Assembly (NCBI GenBank): GCA_005879985.1
Contig: VBIA01000126.1
Span: 1 to 37,391 of the forward strand
DNA length: 37,391 nucleotides
Source: Chloroflexota bacterium
GTDB taxonomy: Bacteria; Chloroflexota; Dormibacteria; Dormibacterales; Dormibacteraceae
Direction of reading: 5' to 3'
In this document: positions 1 through 7,856 of the stretch, in pieces
Layout of the letters: each line of letters opens with the position of its first letter
Position numbering within the stretch: the stretch's first letter is position 1
Position numbers and translations under genes: made by a program
Notes under the pieces: generated by a model
What the model saw: only the letters and a program-made list of their open reading frames with translations
Database searches by the model: none
Told to the model about the DNA's origin: nothing

Positions 1-2
1 GG

Positions 3-494
3 ACTGCGAGGACAGCTATTTGCGGGAGTGGCTTACTCGTTGGTATAGCTGCCTCTTCAGCACTCTTCCTTCCGGTACTTCGGCTACGTAACCCGACGCG
101 GCGATTCATGGAGGTCTCGATAACGGGTTACACGGTCGCCTCAGTATCGGCGGCAATTTTGGTCGCCGCGGCATTCGCCATCATCGCGGTCACCGTGCCA
201 CCGGTATGGCAACCTTTCTACCTGAAGGACTCAGCCCTCCGCGCCAAGGCTGGCACACGCCAGCGCCAAATACTCGCGGCCGATTTTCGCGGAGCCAGCT
301 TGAGTACTGGGTTTCCAATTAGAGCTCCTCCCGCATCTGTGCTTCGCCAGGCCCATAGCATCATTGTGCCCCGGCGGCTTGATTGCGATAAGAAGCCGGT
401 ATCGCGACCGGGATGTGGCGTTCGCGCCACGCCCGCGGTCCTATTACTGGCTCGACTTCCGGACCCGCCTCACGCGCGAGCCGCCGTCTGCTAA
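3..494 (+). CDS. C-terminal fragment of a membrane protein, open at left edge
   Basis: The frame of the track ORF at 108 is open to the left edge of the window, so this is probably the end of a longer gene. Two hydrophobic stretches are visible, one before the ATG at 108 (GLLVGIAASSALFLPVL) and one after it (SAAILVAAAFAIIAV), consistent with the last two transmembrane segments of a transporter. The last 80 or so residues are low in hydrophobicity, rich in Arg and Pro, and overlap the 3' end of the convergent ATPase gene by about 50 bp. They may therefore be read-through of a degraded tail. I cannot name a family. MFS or another permease is possible. Confidence 0.35.
   Translation, partial: TARTAICGSGLLVGIAASSALFLPVLRLRNPTRRFMEVSITGYTVASVSAAILVAAAFAIIAVTVPPVWQPFYLKDSALRAKAGTRQRQILAADFRGASLSTGFPIRAPPASVLRQAHSIIVPRRLDCDKKPVSRPGCGVRATPAVLLLARLPDPPHARAAVC
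415..430 (-). terminator. Hairpin just downstream of the ABC ATPase gene
   Basis: GTGGCG-TTCG-CGCCAC is a perfect 6-bp GC-rich stem with a 4-nt loop, 13 bp past the stop codon of the leftward operon. There is no T-run, so it is at best a weak or Rho-assisted terminator, or a 3'-end stabiliser. Confidence 0.3.
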
Positions 495-1241
495 GCCCAG
501 GATCTCGCGCGTACGAGGCAAATTCGGCGACTCGAACATCTTCGCAGTCGGCCCCTCCTCGATGATTCGTCCCTTTTCCATCACGACGACGCGGTCAGCG
601 CAGTTCCGCGCGAATTCCAGTTCGTGGGTGACGACCACCATGGTCATACCCTGCACCGCGAGGTCCGCCATTATGTCGAGGACCTCGCCCACCATCTCCC
701 AGTCGAGGGCAGATGTCGGCTCGTCAAACAGGATGACGTCCGGCTTCATTGCCAAGGCGCGGGCTATGGCAACCCGCTGTTGCTGACCGCCCGACAGCGT
801 TCTAGGTCGCGCTTCGGCAAACGCGTTCAAGCCCACACGATCCAACAGAGAGAGCGCGCGTTCCTTGGCGGCCTCCTTCGACAGGTGGAGCACTCGCCGC
901 GGTCCAAGACTCACGTTCTCGCACGCCGTGAGGTGCGGAAAGAGCTCGAACTGCTGGAACACCATAGCCACATGCGTCCGGTACTTGGTTAGGTTGATCC
1001 GGTTTCGATTGCCGCGGCCGAGAGGCCACTCTCCAAAGAGCGTGCCGCGGAAGTAGAGCTGACCGCTCGTTGGTTCAACGAGCAGATTTAGACAACGCAG
1101 CAAGGTCGTCTTGCCGGAACCGCTCGGCCCCAGGATGCACACCGTCTCGCCTTTGCCAATCGAGAAGTCGACATCAGCCAGGACGGAGCTCTGACCGAAG
1201 TCTTTGCAAAGGGCCTTGGTCGCCAGGACCTGGTCAGCCAT
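444..1241 (-). CDS. Polar amino acid-type ABC transporter ATP-binding protein
   Basis: 265 aa, the usual length for GlnQ/HisP-type ATPases. Walker A GPSGSGKTT lies at about 38-46, the Q-loop at Gln96, the signature LSGGQQQR at about 149-156 and Walker B with its following Glu (VILFDEPTSALD) at about 169-180. The H-loop is in VVVTHELEFA. It should power import by the two HisM-type permeases and the lipoprotein binding protein encoded at 6917-9249 on the other strand, since those have no ATPase next to them. It is the last gene of the leftward operon and starts 6 bp after the stop of the FAH-family gene. The family call is secure. The pairing with the distant permeases is inferred from synteny. 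Confidence 0.93.
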   Translation of the reverse strand: MADQVLATKALCKDFGQSSVLADVDFSIGKGETVCILGPSGSGKTTLLRCLNLLVEPTSGQLYFRGTLFGEWPLGRGNRNRINLTKYRTHVAMVFQQFELFPHLTACENVSLGPRRVLHLSKEAAKERALSLLDRVGLNAFAEARPRTLSGGQQQRVAIARALAMKPDVILFDEPTSALDWEMVGEVLDIMADLAVQGMTMVVVTHELEFARNCADRVVVMEKGRIIEEGPTAKMFESPNLPRTREILGLADGGSRVRRVRKSSQ

Positions 1242-1247
1242 CAGCAG

Positions 1248-2057
1248 TCAGGCAGGTTTGACCATCCGGTTCACGAGCCGGCCGAGCGGCCCAACCTCGA
1301 CCACCACCTCGTCGCCTGGCTTCAGCCACGGATGATCGGGCCGACCGTCGGCGACGCCCTCCGGCGTGCCGGTAAAGATGACATCGCCGGGGTCGAGGGT
1401 GAAATGCCGGCTGATGAAGCTGACCAACTCGGCCACGCTGAATATCATGTCGCCCGCGCTGGACGACTGGCGGACCTCGCCGTTGACCATGCAGCGAACC
1501 GACATCTGTGCAGGGTCGCCCGCCTCGTCGCTGCTGACGATCCACGGCCCAATCGGTCCGAAGTGATCCAGCGACTTGCCCAGGAGCCACTGGCTGCTCT
1601 GGGTCTGGAGGTCGCGCGCGCTGAGGTCGTTTCCATTGCAAAAGCCGAACACATGATCCATCGCGTTCGCCACAGCCAGATTTCGAGCTGTCCTTCCGAT
1701 GACCACGACCAGCTCGGCTTCGTAGTCGTACTCAACCGCAATGTCGGATAGAGGAATGTCCTCATTGCATGCAGCCACCGCGTTTTGAAGCTTCGAGAAA
1801 ATGATCGGCCGCTCTGGCGGCGTCGCGCCAGACTCGGCGGCATGGCGGCGGTAGTTCAAACCGATGCACACGACCTTGCCCGGCCGCGGTACGCACGGAG
1901 CAAATCGCACGGATGAAAGGTCAACGGGGCTTCCAGAGGCGTGAGGTCTGCGGCCGGCGAAGACATCTTCCAGGCTGATACCGGCATCGATGAACGAGTC
2001 GCCATGGCGGACGGCCAGCCGCGGGCCATCTGGTGTCACGTGGTGCATGAGAATCAA
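1248..2057 (-). CDS. Fumarylacetoacetate hydrolase (FAH) family protein
   Basis: 269 aa. The C-terminal FAH fold is clear: VCIGLNYRRHAAE at about 63-75, the metal-binding pattern DYEAELVVVIG at about 111-121, GNDLSARDLQ near 143-152, and the VIFTGTPEGV loop near the C-terminus. Family members hydrolyse, decarboxylate or hydrate beta-diketo, acylpyruvate or 2-oxo-enoic acids using Mg2+. The start is TTG at 2057, chosen because GGGAG lies 8 nt upstream. The first in-frame ATG is only three codons further on. It lies 16 bp after the LLM gene and 6 bp before the ATPase gene. In this operon it probably acts late in a catabolic path on a ring-opened or keto-acid intermediate. The substrate cannot be told from sequence. 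Confidence 0.88.
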   Translation of the reverse strand: MILMHHVTPDGPRLAVRHGDSFIDAGISLEDVFAGRRPHASGSPVDLSSVRFAPCVPRPGKVVCIGLNYRRHAAESGATPPERPIIFSKLQNAVAACNEDIPLSDIAVEYDYEAELVVVIGRTARNLAVANAMDHVFGFCNGNDLSARDLQTQSSQWLLGKSLDHFGPIGPWIVSSDEAGDPAQMSVRCMVNGEVRQSSSAGDMIFSVAELVSFISRHFTLDPGDVIFTGTPEGVADGRPDHPWLKPGDEVVVEVGPLGRLVNRMVKPA

Positions 2058-2073
2058 ATGGTCGAACTCCCTT

Positions 2074-3132
2074 TCACCGTACTTGAGCCATCACACCCTG
2101 CGCGAACTCGCGCATCTGAGTGCTGAGGTGATCGATGTCGTGGTAGATGAACTTGAGTTCGAAGGCGCCGCAGCCCGCCTCGACGTAGCGCCGCACCTCG
2201 GCGTTGATGTCCTCCGGCGTGCCCACGAGCGATGTCGACCACGCCTGCGCGAGAAAGTCAGGATTCGCCTTGGCTAGGTCAGCGTGGGCCGGCACGCCTG
2301 AATAGTGCTCGTAGAGAGTTAGGAGTGTGCGCGCAGCCTGCTGGCGTGCCTTATCTCTCGTCTCGGCCACCGAGACTTCAATTTCCGTGGCCACCGTCAG
2401 CTCGGAAGGCTGCCGGCCCCGACGGCGCAAGCGCTCGTGCATGTCCGCGATCGACGCCGGTAATCTGTCGGGGGGAATTGATGACGTGATCCAACCCCCC
2501 GCATAGTCGGCCACCATTTCCAGGGACTTGTCGGTCGACCCTGCAATCCAGACCCGCGGGTGCGGTTTCTGCGAGGGCTTCGGATAGATCGTGGCTGGTG
2601 GAAACTTGATCAACTCCCCATCGAAAGCTGGCGCGTCCTCAGTCCAGATCGCCCGCATTGCCTCAAATGTCTCGCGCGTACGCCGGATCTTCTCCCCACG
2701 CGCAATCCCAAGCACCTCGAAGTCCTCGTTCAGCGTGCTCTTAGCGGAACCTTGGCCGATGCCCAGCTCAAGGCGTCCCCCGCTGAGCACGTCGATGCAC
2801 GCCAGCTGCTTGGCGGTCACGACCGCATTCCGATACGGGAGCACAAGGACCGCGATTCCCAGCCGGATCCTCTCCGTCGCGCCCGCGAGGAATGCCAGGT
2901 TGGTGATGGACTCGTAGAAAAGCGGAGGATAGTCGTCGCCTGCTGTCTCCACGGCCTCGCGCGAACCGCAGGACAAGTGCTCTCGATCGAGCGTCTTGTT
3001 CCAGATGATGTAGTCGTTAACCCAGACGGAGTCGTATCCGAGCGCTTCGGCCTCCCGCGCGATACGGAGCATGGCGTCCGGACTTGCCAGCACCCCGCAA
3101 CACGGCAGACGGATCCCAAACAGCAGTTTCAA
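2074..3132 (-). CDS. LLM-class flavin-dependent monooxygenase
   Basis: 352 aa luciferase-like (F420 or FMN dependent) TIM-barrel oxidoreductase. Visible family marks are the N-terminal LLFGIRLPCCG, the long TERIRLGIAVLVLP strand, SGGRLELGIGQGS, and PRVWIAGSTDKSLEMVADYAGGW. The track ORF begins at 3207, but the better start is TTG at 3132. GGAGGG sits 8 nt before it, and the protein then starts MKLLFGIRL as in relatives. This also removes a 55-bp overlap with the preceding amidohydrolase gene and leaves 19 bp between stop and start. It may oxidise the imported compound or its ring-opened product. The cofactor cannot be decided, and a separate flavin reductase is not encoded nearby. Confidence 0.88.
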   Translation of the reverse strand: MKLLFGIRLPCCGVLASPDAMLRIAREAEALGYDSVWVNDYIIWNKTLDREHLSCGSREAVETAGDDYPPLFYESITNLAFLAGATERIRLGIAVLVLPYRNAVVTAKQLACIDVLSGGRLELGIGQGSAKSTLNEDFEVLGIARGEKIRRTRETFEAMRAIWTEDAPAFDGELIKFPPATIYPKPSQKPHPRVWIAGSTDKSLEMVADYAGGWITSSIPPDRLPASIADMHERLRRRGRQPSELTVATEIEVSVAETRDKARQQAARTLLTLYEHYSGVPAHADLAKANPDFLAQAWSTSLVGTPEDINAEVRRYVEAGCGAFELKFIYHDIDHLSTQMREFAQGVMAQVR

Positions 3133-3151
3133 GAGCGCATCCCTCCAGCAA

Positions 3152-4318
3152 TCATTGGTTGAGTACCGCCACGCCGATGCCCGGATGAGCCGGGGCGCCC
3201 CACACAACGCCGGCCCGGATCGTCGCTCGAGCCATCAGCTGACGGTCGGCCGTTCGTGTGTTGCCGAAAGTGTCGGTCAGTTGTACCTCGCCGTTCCTCT
3301 TCTCCAGCACCGCTATGTCAGCGACGCGCCCGACAACGAGGCTTCCGATGCTGCTTTCTCGGTTGATCGCCTTGGCCGCTCGGCTGGTGGTTGCCTCTAT
3401 CACCTCCTTCAAGGGCATTCCCACAGCCAGCATCTTGGACATCACAGACGGCAAGCTCTTGGCCGTGGGTGCGCTGATGCTGTGCAGGTCAGTGCTGATC
3501 GTGTCCGGCCAGAAGCCCATCCTCGCTGCCGCTTCAGCAACGCCAAAGTCGAAACTGCCGGCGCCGTGTCCAACGTCGAATAGCACCCCTCGCTTCCGAG
3601 CTGCCAGCGCCGCGTTGCTGATGCCGTTCCGCTCTCGCAGGCCGTGGTCCGAACCGGTGAAGCAGTGGGTGACGATGTCGCCCTGATTGAGGAAGCCGAG
3701 TAAGTCCTCGATTGGCGCGTCGGAGTCGGTGATGTGGACCATCACCGGCAGTCCCGTTAAATCTTTGACTTGTGCCGCCCGCCGCAGCGGCTCCAGGCCA
3801 TTGCTGCCCGTAACCCCGGCGCCGCCCTGCCTCACCTTGATGCCCACGATGAATTCCGGAAAGCGTGCGATCGCCGCCTCGGCGGCCCCGACGTCGAGCA
3901 AGCCCTCGACCAGGCTCTCACCCACCGGGAACGATGCGAGTCCAATCGACGAGATGTGAAGGAAGCAAAGGACCCGGGTCCGCGACTGATTGACGATCAG
4001 CTGACGAAAGCCCTCGATCGTGTGCGCGCCTGCGTCGCCCGCGCTGACGATCGTTGTGACTCCGGCTGGGGAACACACCTCGTCCGCCGGTACTGTGAGC
4101 GGACTGACCCCGGTGTACACGTGAGCATGGATGTCGATCAGCCCTGGAACGACCAGTGCACCTGATGCGTCGACAATTCGCGGTGGCGGACCTTCTGACA
4201 CCAGTTCGTGCTGGAGTGCCGCGATTCGTCCATTGCGAACCCCGATCTCGAGGTCACCGTCGAGACCTTGGCCGGGATCGAGAACGTGGCCGCCCCTGAC
4301 TATCAGATCGAAGTTCAA
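3152..4318 (-). CDS. Amidohydrolase/deacetylase family metallohydrolase
   Basis: 388 aa amidohydrolase-superfamily enzyme of the COG3964 type (relatives include Atu3266 and EF0837). It has an N-terminal beta-sandwich (IVRGGHVLDPGQG), VVPGLIDIHAHV with the HxH metal pair at about 64/66, the likely carboxylated lysine in GIKVRQGG near 161, His in VMVHITD near 195, His in VTHCFTG near 218, and the catalytic Asp in STDLHS. Such enzymes hydrolyse cyclic amides, N-acyl amino acids or acetyl esters with a binuclear metal centre. It overlaps the upstream dehydrogenase by 4 bp (ATGA), indicating translational coupling. A cyclic-amide or N-acyl hydrolysis role in this operon is inferred. Confidence 0.88.
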   Translation of the reverse strand: MNFDLIVRGGHVLDPGQGLDGDLEIGVRNGRIAALQHELVSEGPPPRIVDASGALVVPGLIDIHAHVYTGVSPLTVPADEVCSPAGVTTIVSAGDAGAHTIEGFRQLIVNQSRTRVLCFLHISSIGLASFPVGESLVEGLLDVGAAEAAIARFPEFIVGIKVRQGGAGVTGSNGLEPLRRAAQVKDLTGLPVMVHITDSDAPIEDLLGFLNQGDIVTHCFTGSDHGLRERNGISNAALAARKRGVLFDVGHGAGSFDFGVAEAAARMGFWPDTISTDLHSISAPTAKSLPSVMSKMLAVGMPLKEVIEATTSRAAKAINRESSIGSLVVGRVADIAVLEKRNGEVQLTDTFGNTRTADRQLMARATIRAGVVWGAPAHPGIGVAVLNQ

Positions 4319-5286
4319 GCGCGAGCCGCGACACGAATCTTGGTCAACGGGTTCAGCAGCGGTTCGCCACGCAACGCACGTGCTACTTCCTCAGCCACGC
4401 GACGTATGAGGTCGGGCTCCGACTCGTTCGAGTAGTAGGACATATGAGGGGTCAGGATTGCCGAGGGATCGGAGCGAAGAGGATGGTCCTCGGGCAAGGG
4501 CTCGTTCTCGAAGACGTCCAGTGCGACCCCTGCCAGTTGTCCAGAACCGAGAGCTTCGGTAACCGCGTCGAGATCAATGAGGCCACCGCGCGCCGTGTTG
4601 ATCAGCAAGGGCCGGCGACGCATTGACTTCAGAGCGGTCTTGTCGATCATGTGCCTGGTCTGAGCGTTCATCGGCACGTGGACCGAGATGTAGTCGGCAG
4701 TCTCGTAGATCTGGTCCGGCCTCTTCACGGCCGAAACGCCGGGCATTTCAATCGAGGCGATCGGATCGTAAGCGTCCACCTGTAGGCCAAAGGTCAGCGC
4801 GCGGGCAGCAACCCGACGGCCGATCCGTCCGAATCCCAGTAGCCCTAGCCGCCGCCCTGCCAGACGAGGAACTCGATCCTTTGGGATGTCCCATTTCCCC
4901 GCTCGCACAGTGTCGTTCGCCTCGACGATGCGTCGTGCATGGGCGAGGAGAAGAGCCATGGTGTGATCCGCCACCTCATCCGTGCAGTAGTCCGGCACAT
5001 TGGCCACGGGGACGCCCAATCGCTCGGCGGCGGCTATGTCGACATTGTCGTAGCCGATCCCGTAGCGGACGATCGCTCGGCACCCGCCTCGCGCAGCAGC
5101 CGCTACTACAGGCTCCCGCACAGGCGCATAGCCGGCCATGATGGCCGCTGCGTCACTCGCTTCGGCCGCCAGTGTCGTCTCGTCAGATGACGGCGCTAGA
5201 CGGACTTCGGCCCCGAGAGGGCGGAGGATGCCTTCTTCAATCTCGAACGACGGCATGTCGGTATCGGTGACCAGGACTTTCAACAT
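4315..5286 (-). CDS. D-isomer specific 2-hydroxyacid dehydrogenase (CtBP-like)
   Basis: 323 aa NAD-dependent dehydrogenase. The Rossmann motif GFGRIG is at about 151-156. The catalytic Arg is in INTARGGLID near 233, the Glu in DVFENEPLPEDHPL near 261, and the His in LTPHMSYYS near 281, so the Arg/Glu/His catalytic set is complete. The domain order matches D-3-phosphoglycerate dehydrogenase and C-terminal-binding-protein relatives, without an ACT domain. It should interconvert a 2-keto acid and a D-2-hydroxy acid. ATG at 5286 follows GGGAG. It lies 24 bp after the RidA gene and shares ATGA with the amidohydrolase gene. Confidence 0.9.
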   Translation of the reverse strand: MLKVLVTDTDMPSFEIEEGILRPLGAEVRLAPSSDETTLAAEASDAAAIMAGYAPVREPVVAAAARGGCRAIVRYGIGYDNVDIAAAERLGVPVANVPDYCTDEVADHTMALLLAHARRIVEANDTVRAGKWDIPKDRVPRLAGRRLGLLGFGRIGRRVAARALTFGLQVDAYDPIASIEMPGVSAVKRPDQIYETADYISVHVPMNAQTRHMIDKTALKSMRRRPLLINTARGGLIDLDAVTEALGSGQLAGVALDVFENEPLPEDHPLRSDPSAILTPHMSYYSNESEPDLIRRVAEEVARALRGEPLLNPLTKIRVAARA

Positions 5287-5310
5287 CTGCCTGCTCCCTT
5301 TGTCCCGCTC

Positions 5311-6129
5311 TCAGTGATCGAGTTTGGGAATGAACGCGGTGGCTTCGATGGCCACCAGCCAGTCCGGCTCTTCAAGCCCGCTCACCTGAACGAAAGTGCT
5401 CACCGCCCGAGGCTCCTTGAAAGCCTTCATCCGCTCGGCGTTGATCGCGGCCCGGTTCTTCATATCGGTCGCGAATACGCGCACGCGGACAACGTCATCG
5501 AGCGATCCGCCGGCCTCGCGCAGGATCGCGCTCATCGAACTGATGATCTGGCGTGTCTGCGCGCCGGGGTCGCCGACGCCGACGGTGTTGCCGTCACCGT
5601 CGGTGGGGCCGAGCCCGGACAGAAAGATCAGATCGCCCTCGCCGAGTTGAAACGCCGCCGCGTGCAGATCCCAGTCGCGGCCCGCGAGGGACTTCGGCAC
5701 CACCGGAACCGCACCTTGTGTCACTGCTCGTACCTCCTGCCGTTCACTTCTATTGCCATTGGTGGAAGCGGTGATCTCGAGCTCGACCATGGCGATCTTG
5801 CCAACCAGGCTAGGTATCTCAACCACCGTCACCGCGGGCGGCGTGCCGATGATTGGCTGAACCTCCGCCCACACCGTGGGCCACTGACGAATGTTGGTCG
5901 TGAAGACAGACAGCCGGCACACGGTGTCCAGACCGCCGCCCGCCTCCTCGAGTATCGGTTGCATCAGCTCCGTGAGCACATAGCGCGTCTGGTCCATGAG
6001 ATCTCCGGGAAACACCTCGTGTCCGTGCTCGTCGTAGGCTGCCAGTCCCGATATCTCGAGCAACCCCGCCCGCTTTGCTCGAACGGCGGCCGCGTACTTC
6101 CCGCTGCCCTTTATCAGGCTTCTCGTCAT
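5311..6129 (-). CDS. Tandem RidA (YjgF/UK114) domain protein
   Basis: 272 aa with two RidA-type domains in one chain, at roughly residues 5-125 and 135-270. Repeated landmarks are EAGGGLDTVCRLSVFTT and EAGGSLDDVVRVRVFAT. RidA proteins form trimers and hydrolyse reactive enamines or imines. The arginine that binds the carboxylate in canonical RidA (Arg105 of the E. coli protein, in a PARSCVEV context) seems to be absent from both halves: TPPAVTVVEI and RAVSTFVQV. This is therefore more likely one of the divergent Rid subgroups. The track ORF extends to 6366, but ATG at 6129 is the real start because it overlaps the GntR stop by 4 bp (ATGA) and begins at the conserved domain. Confidence 0.85.
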   Translation of the reverse strand: MTRSLIKGSGKYAAAVRAKRAGLLEISGLAAYDEHGHEVFPGDLMDQTRYVLTELMQPILEEAGGGLDTVCRLSVFTTNIRQWPTVWAEVQPIIGTPPAVTVVEIPSLVGKIAMVELEITASTNGNRSERQEVRAVTQGAVPVVPKSLAGRDWDLHAAAFQLGEGDLIFLSGLGPTDGDGNTVGVGDPGAQTRQIISSMSAILREAGGSLDDVVRVRVFATDMKNRAAINAERMKAFKEPRAVSTFVQVSGLEEPDWLVAIEATAFIPKLDH

Positions 6130-6827
6130 TGGGCGTTCCTTGGCGGCTGCGCCGGTTGCTTCCCAATGTCGTCGGCGCGAGCCCTCCCCTCGAAAAGTGC
6201 TGTGGTCTGTTGCATGTGTGCTCGAATGGCTCGTTCGAGCGCCTCCTCGTCGCCTTTGACGAGCGCTCGCATGATCGATTGATGGTTGTGCTGAGTGTTC
6301 TCCACCGAGCCCAGGCGGCGGGCCATCGACAGGATCTTGCGGGTCAGGACCTCGATCTGCGGCCACATGTTCTGCAATGGCGGGAAGCCCGTCAATTCGT
6401 AGAGCCGTCGGTGGAAGGCCATGTCAGCATCCACGCGTTCCGAAGTCACGCGAGATGCCAGCCGGCCGATTTGATGCTCCAGGTAATCGACGTCATCCTT
6501 TTTCAGATTCTTCATAGCCAGACGGACGGCGAGCGGCTCGACGAGCTCCCGAAGCTCATAGAGTTGATTGACGGTGTCGACTGGCAGCGCCGCCACGTAG
6601 GTCCCGCGTCGCGGGATGGAGATGACCAGCCCTTCATGCTCCAGTCTTGCGAGTGCTTCGCGAAAGGTGCCTTGGCTGATTCCAAGATGTTTCGCGTAGG
6701 TGGCCTCAACTAGGCGAGTGCCTGGAGGCAGCTCCTCGCTGAGGATCTTGCTGCGAAGCAACTGGACCGCTTCTTCCCAGGCGCGGGGCCGGCTTAAGGA
6801 CGACAGAACGGCTGGCTCGGCTCTCAA
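6126..6827 (-). CDS. GntR-family transcriptional regulator, FCD (FadR-type) domain
   Basis: 233 aa. An N-terminal winged helix-turn-helix spans about 15-80 (GTRLVEATYAKHLGISQGTFREAL, then LVISIPRRGTYV), followed by an all-helical FCD ligand domain with the metal/ligand His pattern DMAFHRRLYELTG and HNHQSIMRAL. The annotated start is TTG at 6827 with no good Shine-Dalgarno. It is the first gene of the seven-gene leftward operon and is divergent from the substrate-binding protein gene, so it probably controls both transcripts from the shared 90-bp region, releasing on binding a small acid. The effector is unknown. Confidence 0.9.
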   Translation of the reverse strand: MRAEPAVLSSLSRPRAWEEAVQLLRSKILSEELPPGTRLVEATYAKHLGISQGTFREALARLEHEGLVISIPRRGTYVAALPVDTVNQLYELRELVEPLAVRLAMKNLKKDDVDYLEHQIGRLASRVTSERVDADMAFHRRLYELTGFPPLQNMWPQIEVLTRKILSMARRLGSVENTQHNHQSIMRALVKGDEEALERAIRAHMQQTTALFEGRARADDIGKQPAQPPRNAQ

Positions 6828-6838
6828 CTCGGAACGAT

Positions 6839-6872
6839 GTTATAGTCTAGCGATAATCGATAATCGATAGCC
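6839..6872. promoter_or_regulatory. Divergent control region with GATAATC tandem repeat and dyad
   Basis: The 7-bp unit GATAATC is repeated head to tail at 6852-6858 and 6859-6865 and followed by GATAGCC. The block also forms a near-perfect 13-bp dyad, ATCGATAATCGAT (6856-6868). A TATAAC -10-like hexamer for the leftward gene lies at 6839-6844. The position between a GntR regulator and its divergent transporter operon makes it the likely operator. Binding by that regulator is inferred. Confidence 0.5.
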
Positions 6873-6916
6873 GGAGCCCATATGGAATGCGGCCGCGCCA
6901 ACGGGAGGTCTGACGA

Positions 6917-7783
6917 ATGTATCGATCAAGGTTGCGACTGGCCCTGGGCGTTGTACTGGTCTTGGTCACAACGGCCTGCGGTAGCTCGACCAATGGCAAC
7001 ACTTCGTCCTCAACGATTCAAGGGATGATCAAAACGATCACGCCCGGTGTCTTGACCATCGCAACCTATGGGTCCGCCCTTCCATTGATGAAAGTCGGTC
7101 CCGGTGCCAATGAGATCGGGGGGCTATCTGGAGGATGGGCGAATGCGTTTGCCCAGGACTTCGGCTTACAGGTGAAGTTGTTTCAGACGACATTCTCCTC
7201 GACGCTGTTAGCCGTTCAGCAAGGAAAGGCGGACCTTGGTGAGCCGGTCTACTACAACCCGACACGTGCCAAAACCTACTACTACACCTATCCGGTCGAC
7301 CTCGAGAGCCTGGTCGTGTTCACAAAGAAGTCATTCTCGTACAGCGGTCCTTCCAGCTTGCAAGGTCACAAGGTGGCGACCGTGACTGGTTACGTCTGGA
7401 CCCCCTACTTCCAGAAGTTCTTCGGCTCTAATCTGCAGCTCTACACCACGCAGGCAGACGCGGCGACAGCGTTCAAGAATGGCCAGGCCGAGGCGTACCT
7501 GGACGCCGACCTCAACTACTTCAATGCGCCCCTCAGCCTGTCGACTGACATCTCCCTGCACCCAGTCGCTAGCGGGGATTTCGGCATCCCGGCCGACATC
7601 ATCGCGAACGAGTCCTATTGGATCGTGAACTGCAACGAGAAGGCTCTGGCCAACGCCATGAACCTCGAGAGGGACAACCTGGAAGCCAGCGGCAAGTGGA
7701 AGACGATCCTCGCGCAGGATGGAGCGCCGGCAGGCACGCCCCAGAGCTCACCGCCGCTCATGACTCCAGCAGAAGGCTGCTGA
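6917..7783 (+). CDS. ABC transporter substrate-binding lipoprotein (family 3, amino acid-like)
   Basis: 288 aa. The N-terminus has a lipoprotein signal peptide with lipobox VTTAC (MYRSRLRLALGVVLVLVTTAC), so the mature protein should be membrane-anchored through Cys21 or so. The rest follows the type-3 solute-binding fold: GVLTIATYGSALPLM, a GGLSGGWANAFAQDFGL segment, LLAVQQGKADLG, the hinge strands around TYPVDLESLVVFTKK, and the lobe-2 motif GHKVATVTGY. ATG at 6917 is preceded by GGGAGG at 8-nt spacing. It is the first gene of the rightward transcript. The ligand is probably a small amino-acid-like or nitrogenous acid. A precise ligand cannot be assigned. Confidence 0.9.
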   Translation: MYRSRLRLALGVVLVLVTTACGSSTNGNTSSSTIQGMIKTITPGVLTIATYGSALPLMKVGPGANEIGGLSGGWANAFAQDFGLQVKLFQTTFSSTLLAVQQGKADLGEPVYYNPTRAKTYYYTYPVDLESLVVFTKKSFSYSGPSSLQGHKVATVTGYVWTPYFQKFFGSNLQLYTTQADAATAFKNGQAEAYLDADLNYFNAPLSLSTDISLHPVASGDFGIPADIIANESYWIVNCNEKALANAMNLERDNLEASGKWKTILAQDGAPAGTPQSSPPLMTPAEGC

Positions 7784-7806
7784 AACCAACCGAACCCAGG
7801 AGGGAA

Positions 7807-7836
7807 GCCGGCTGCCCAACAACGCGGGCAGCCGGC
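7807..7836 (+). terminator. Strong hairpin between binding-protein and permease genes (attenuator)
   Basis: GCCGGCTGCCC pairs perfectly with GGGCAGCCGGC over 11 bp with an 8-nt loop, 23 bp after the binding-protein stop. It is followed by ATTTCCTTATAT, not a clean U-run. Such a structure typically gives partial termination or protects the upstream mRNA 3' end, so the binding protein is made in excess over the permeases. Confidence 0.6.
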
Positions 7837-7856
7837 ATTTCCTTATATAGGAGGCG

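Noticed and set aside
6130-6366. N-terminal extension of the tandem RidA ORF
   Set aside because: It overlaps the GntR coding region in another frame, and the ATG at 6129 forms an ATGA coupling with the GntR stop.
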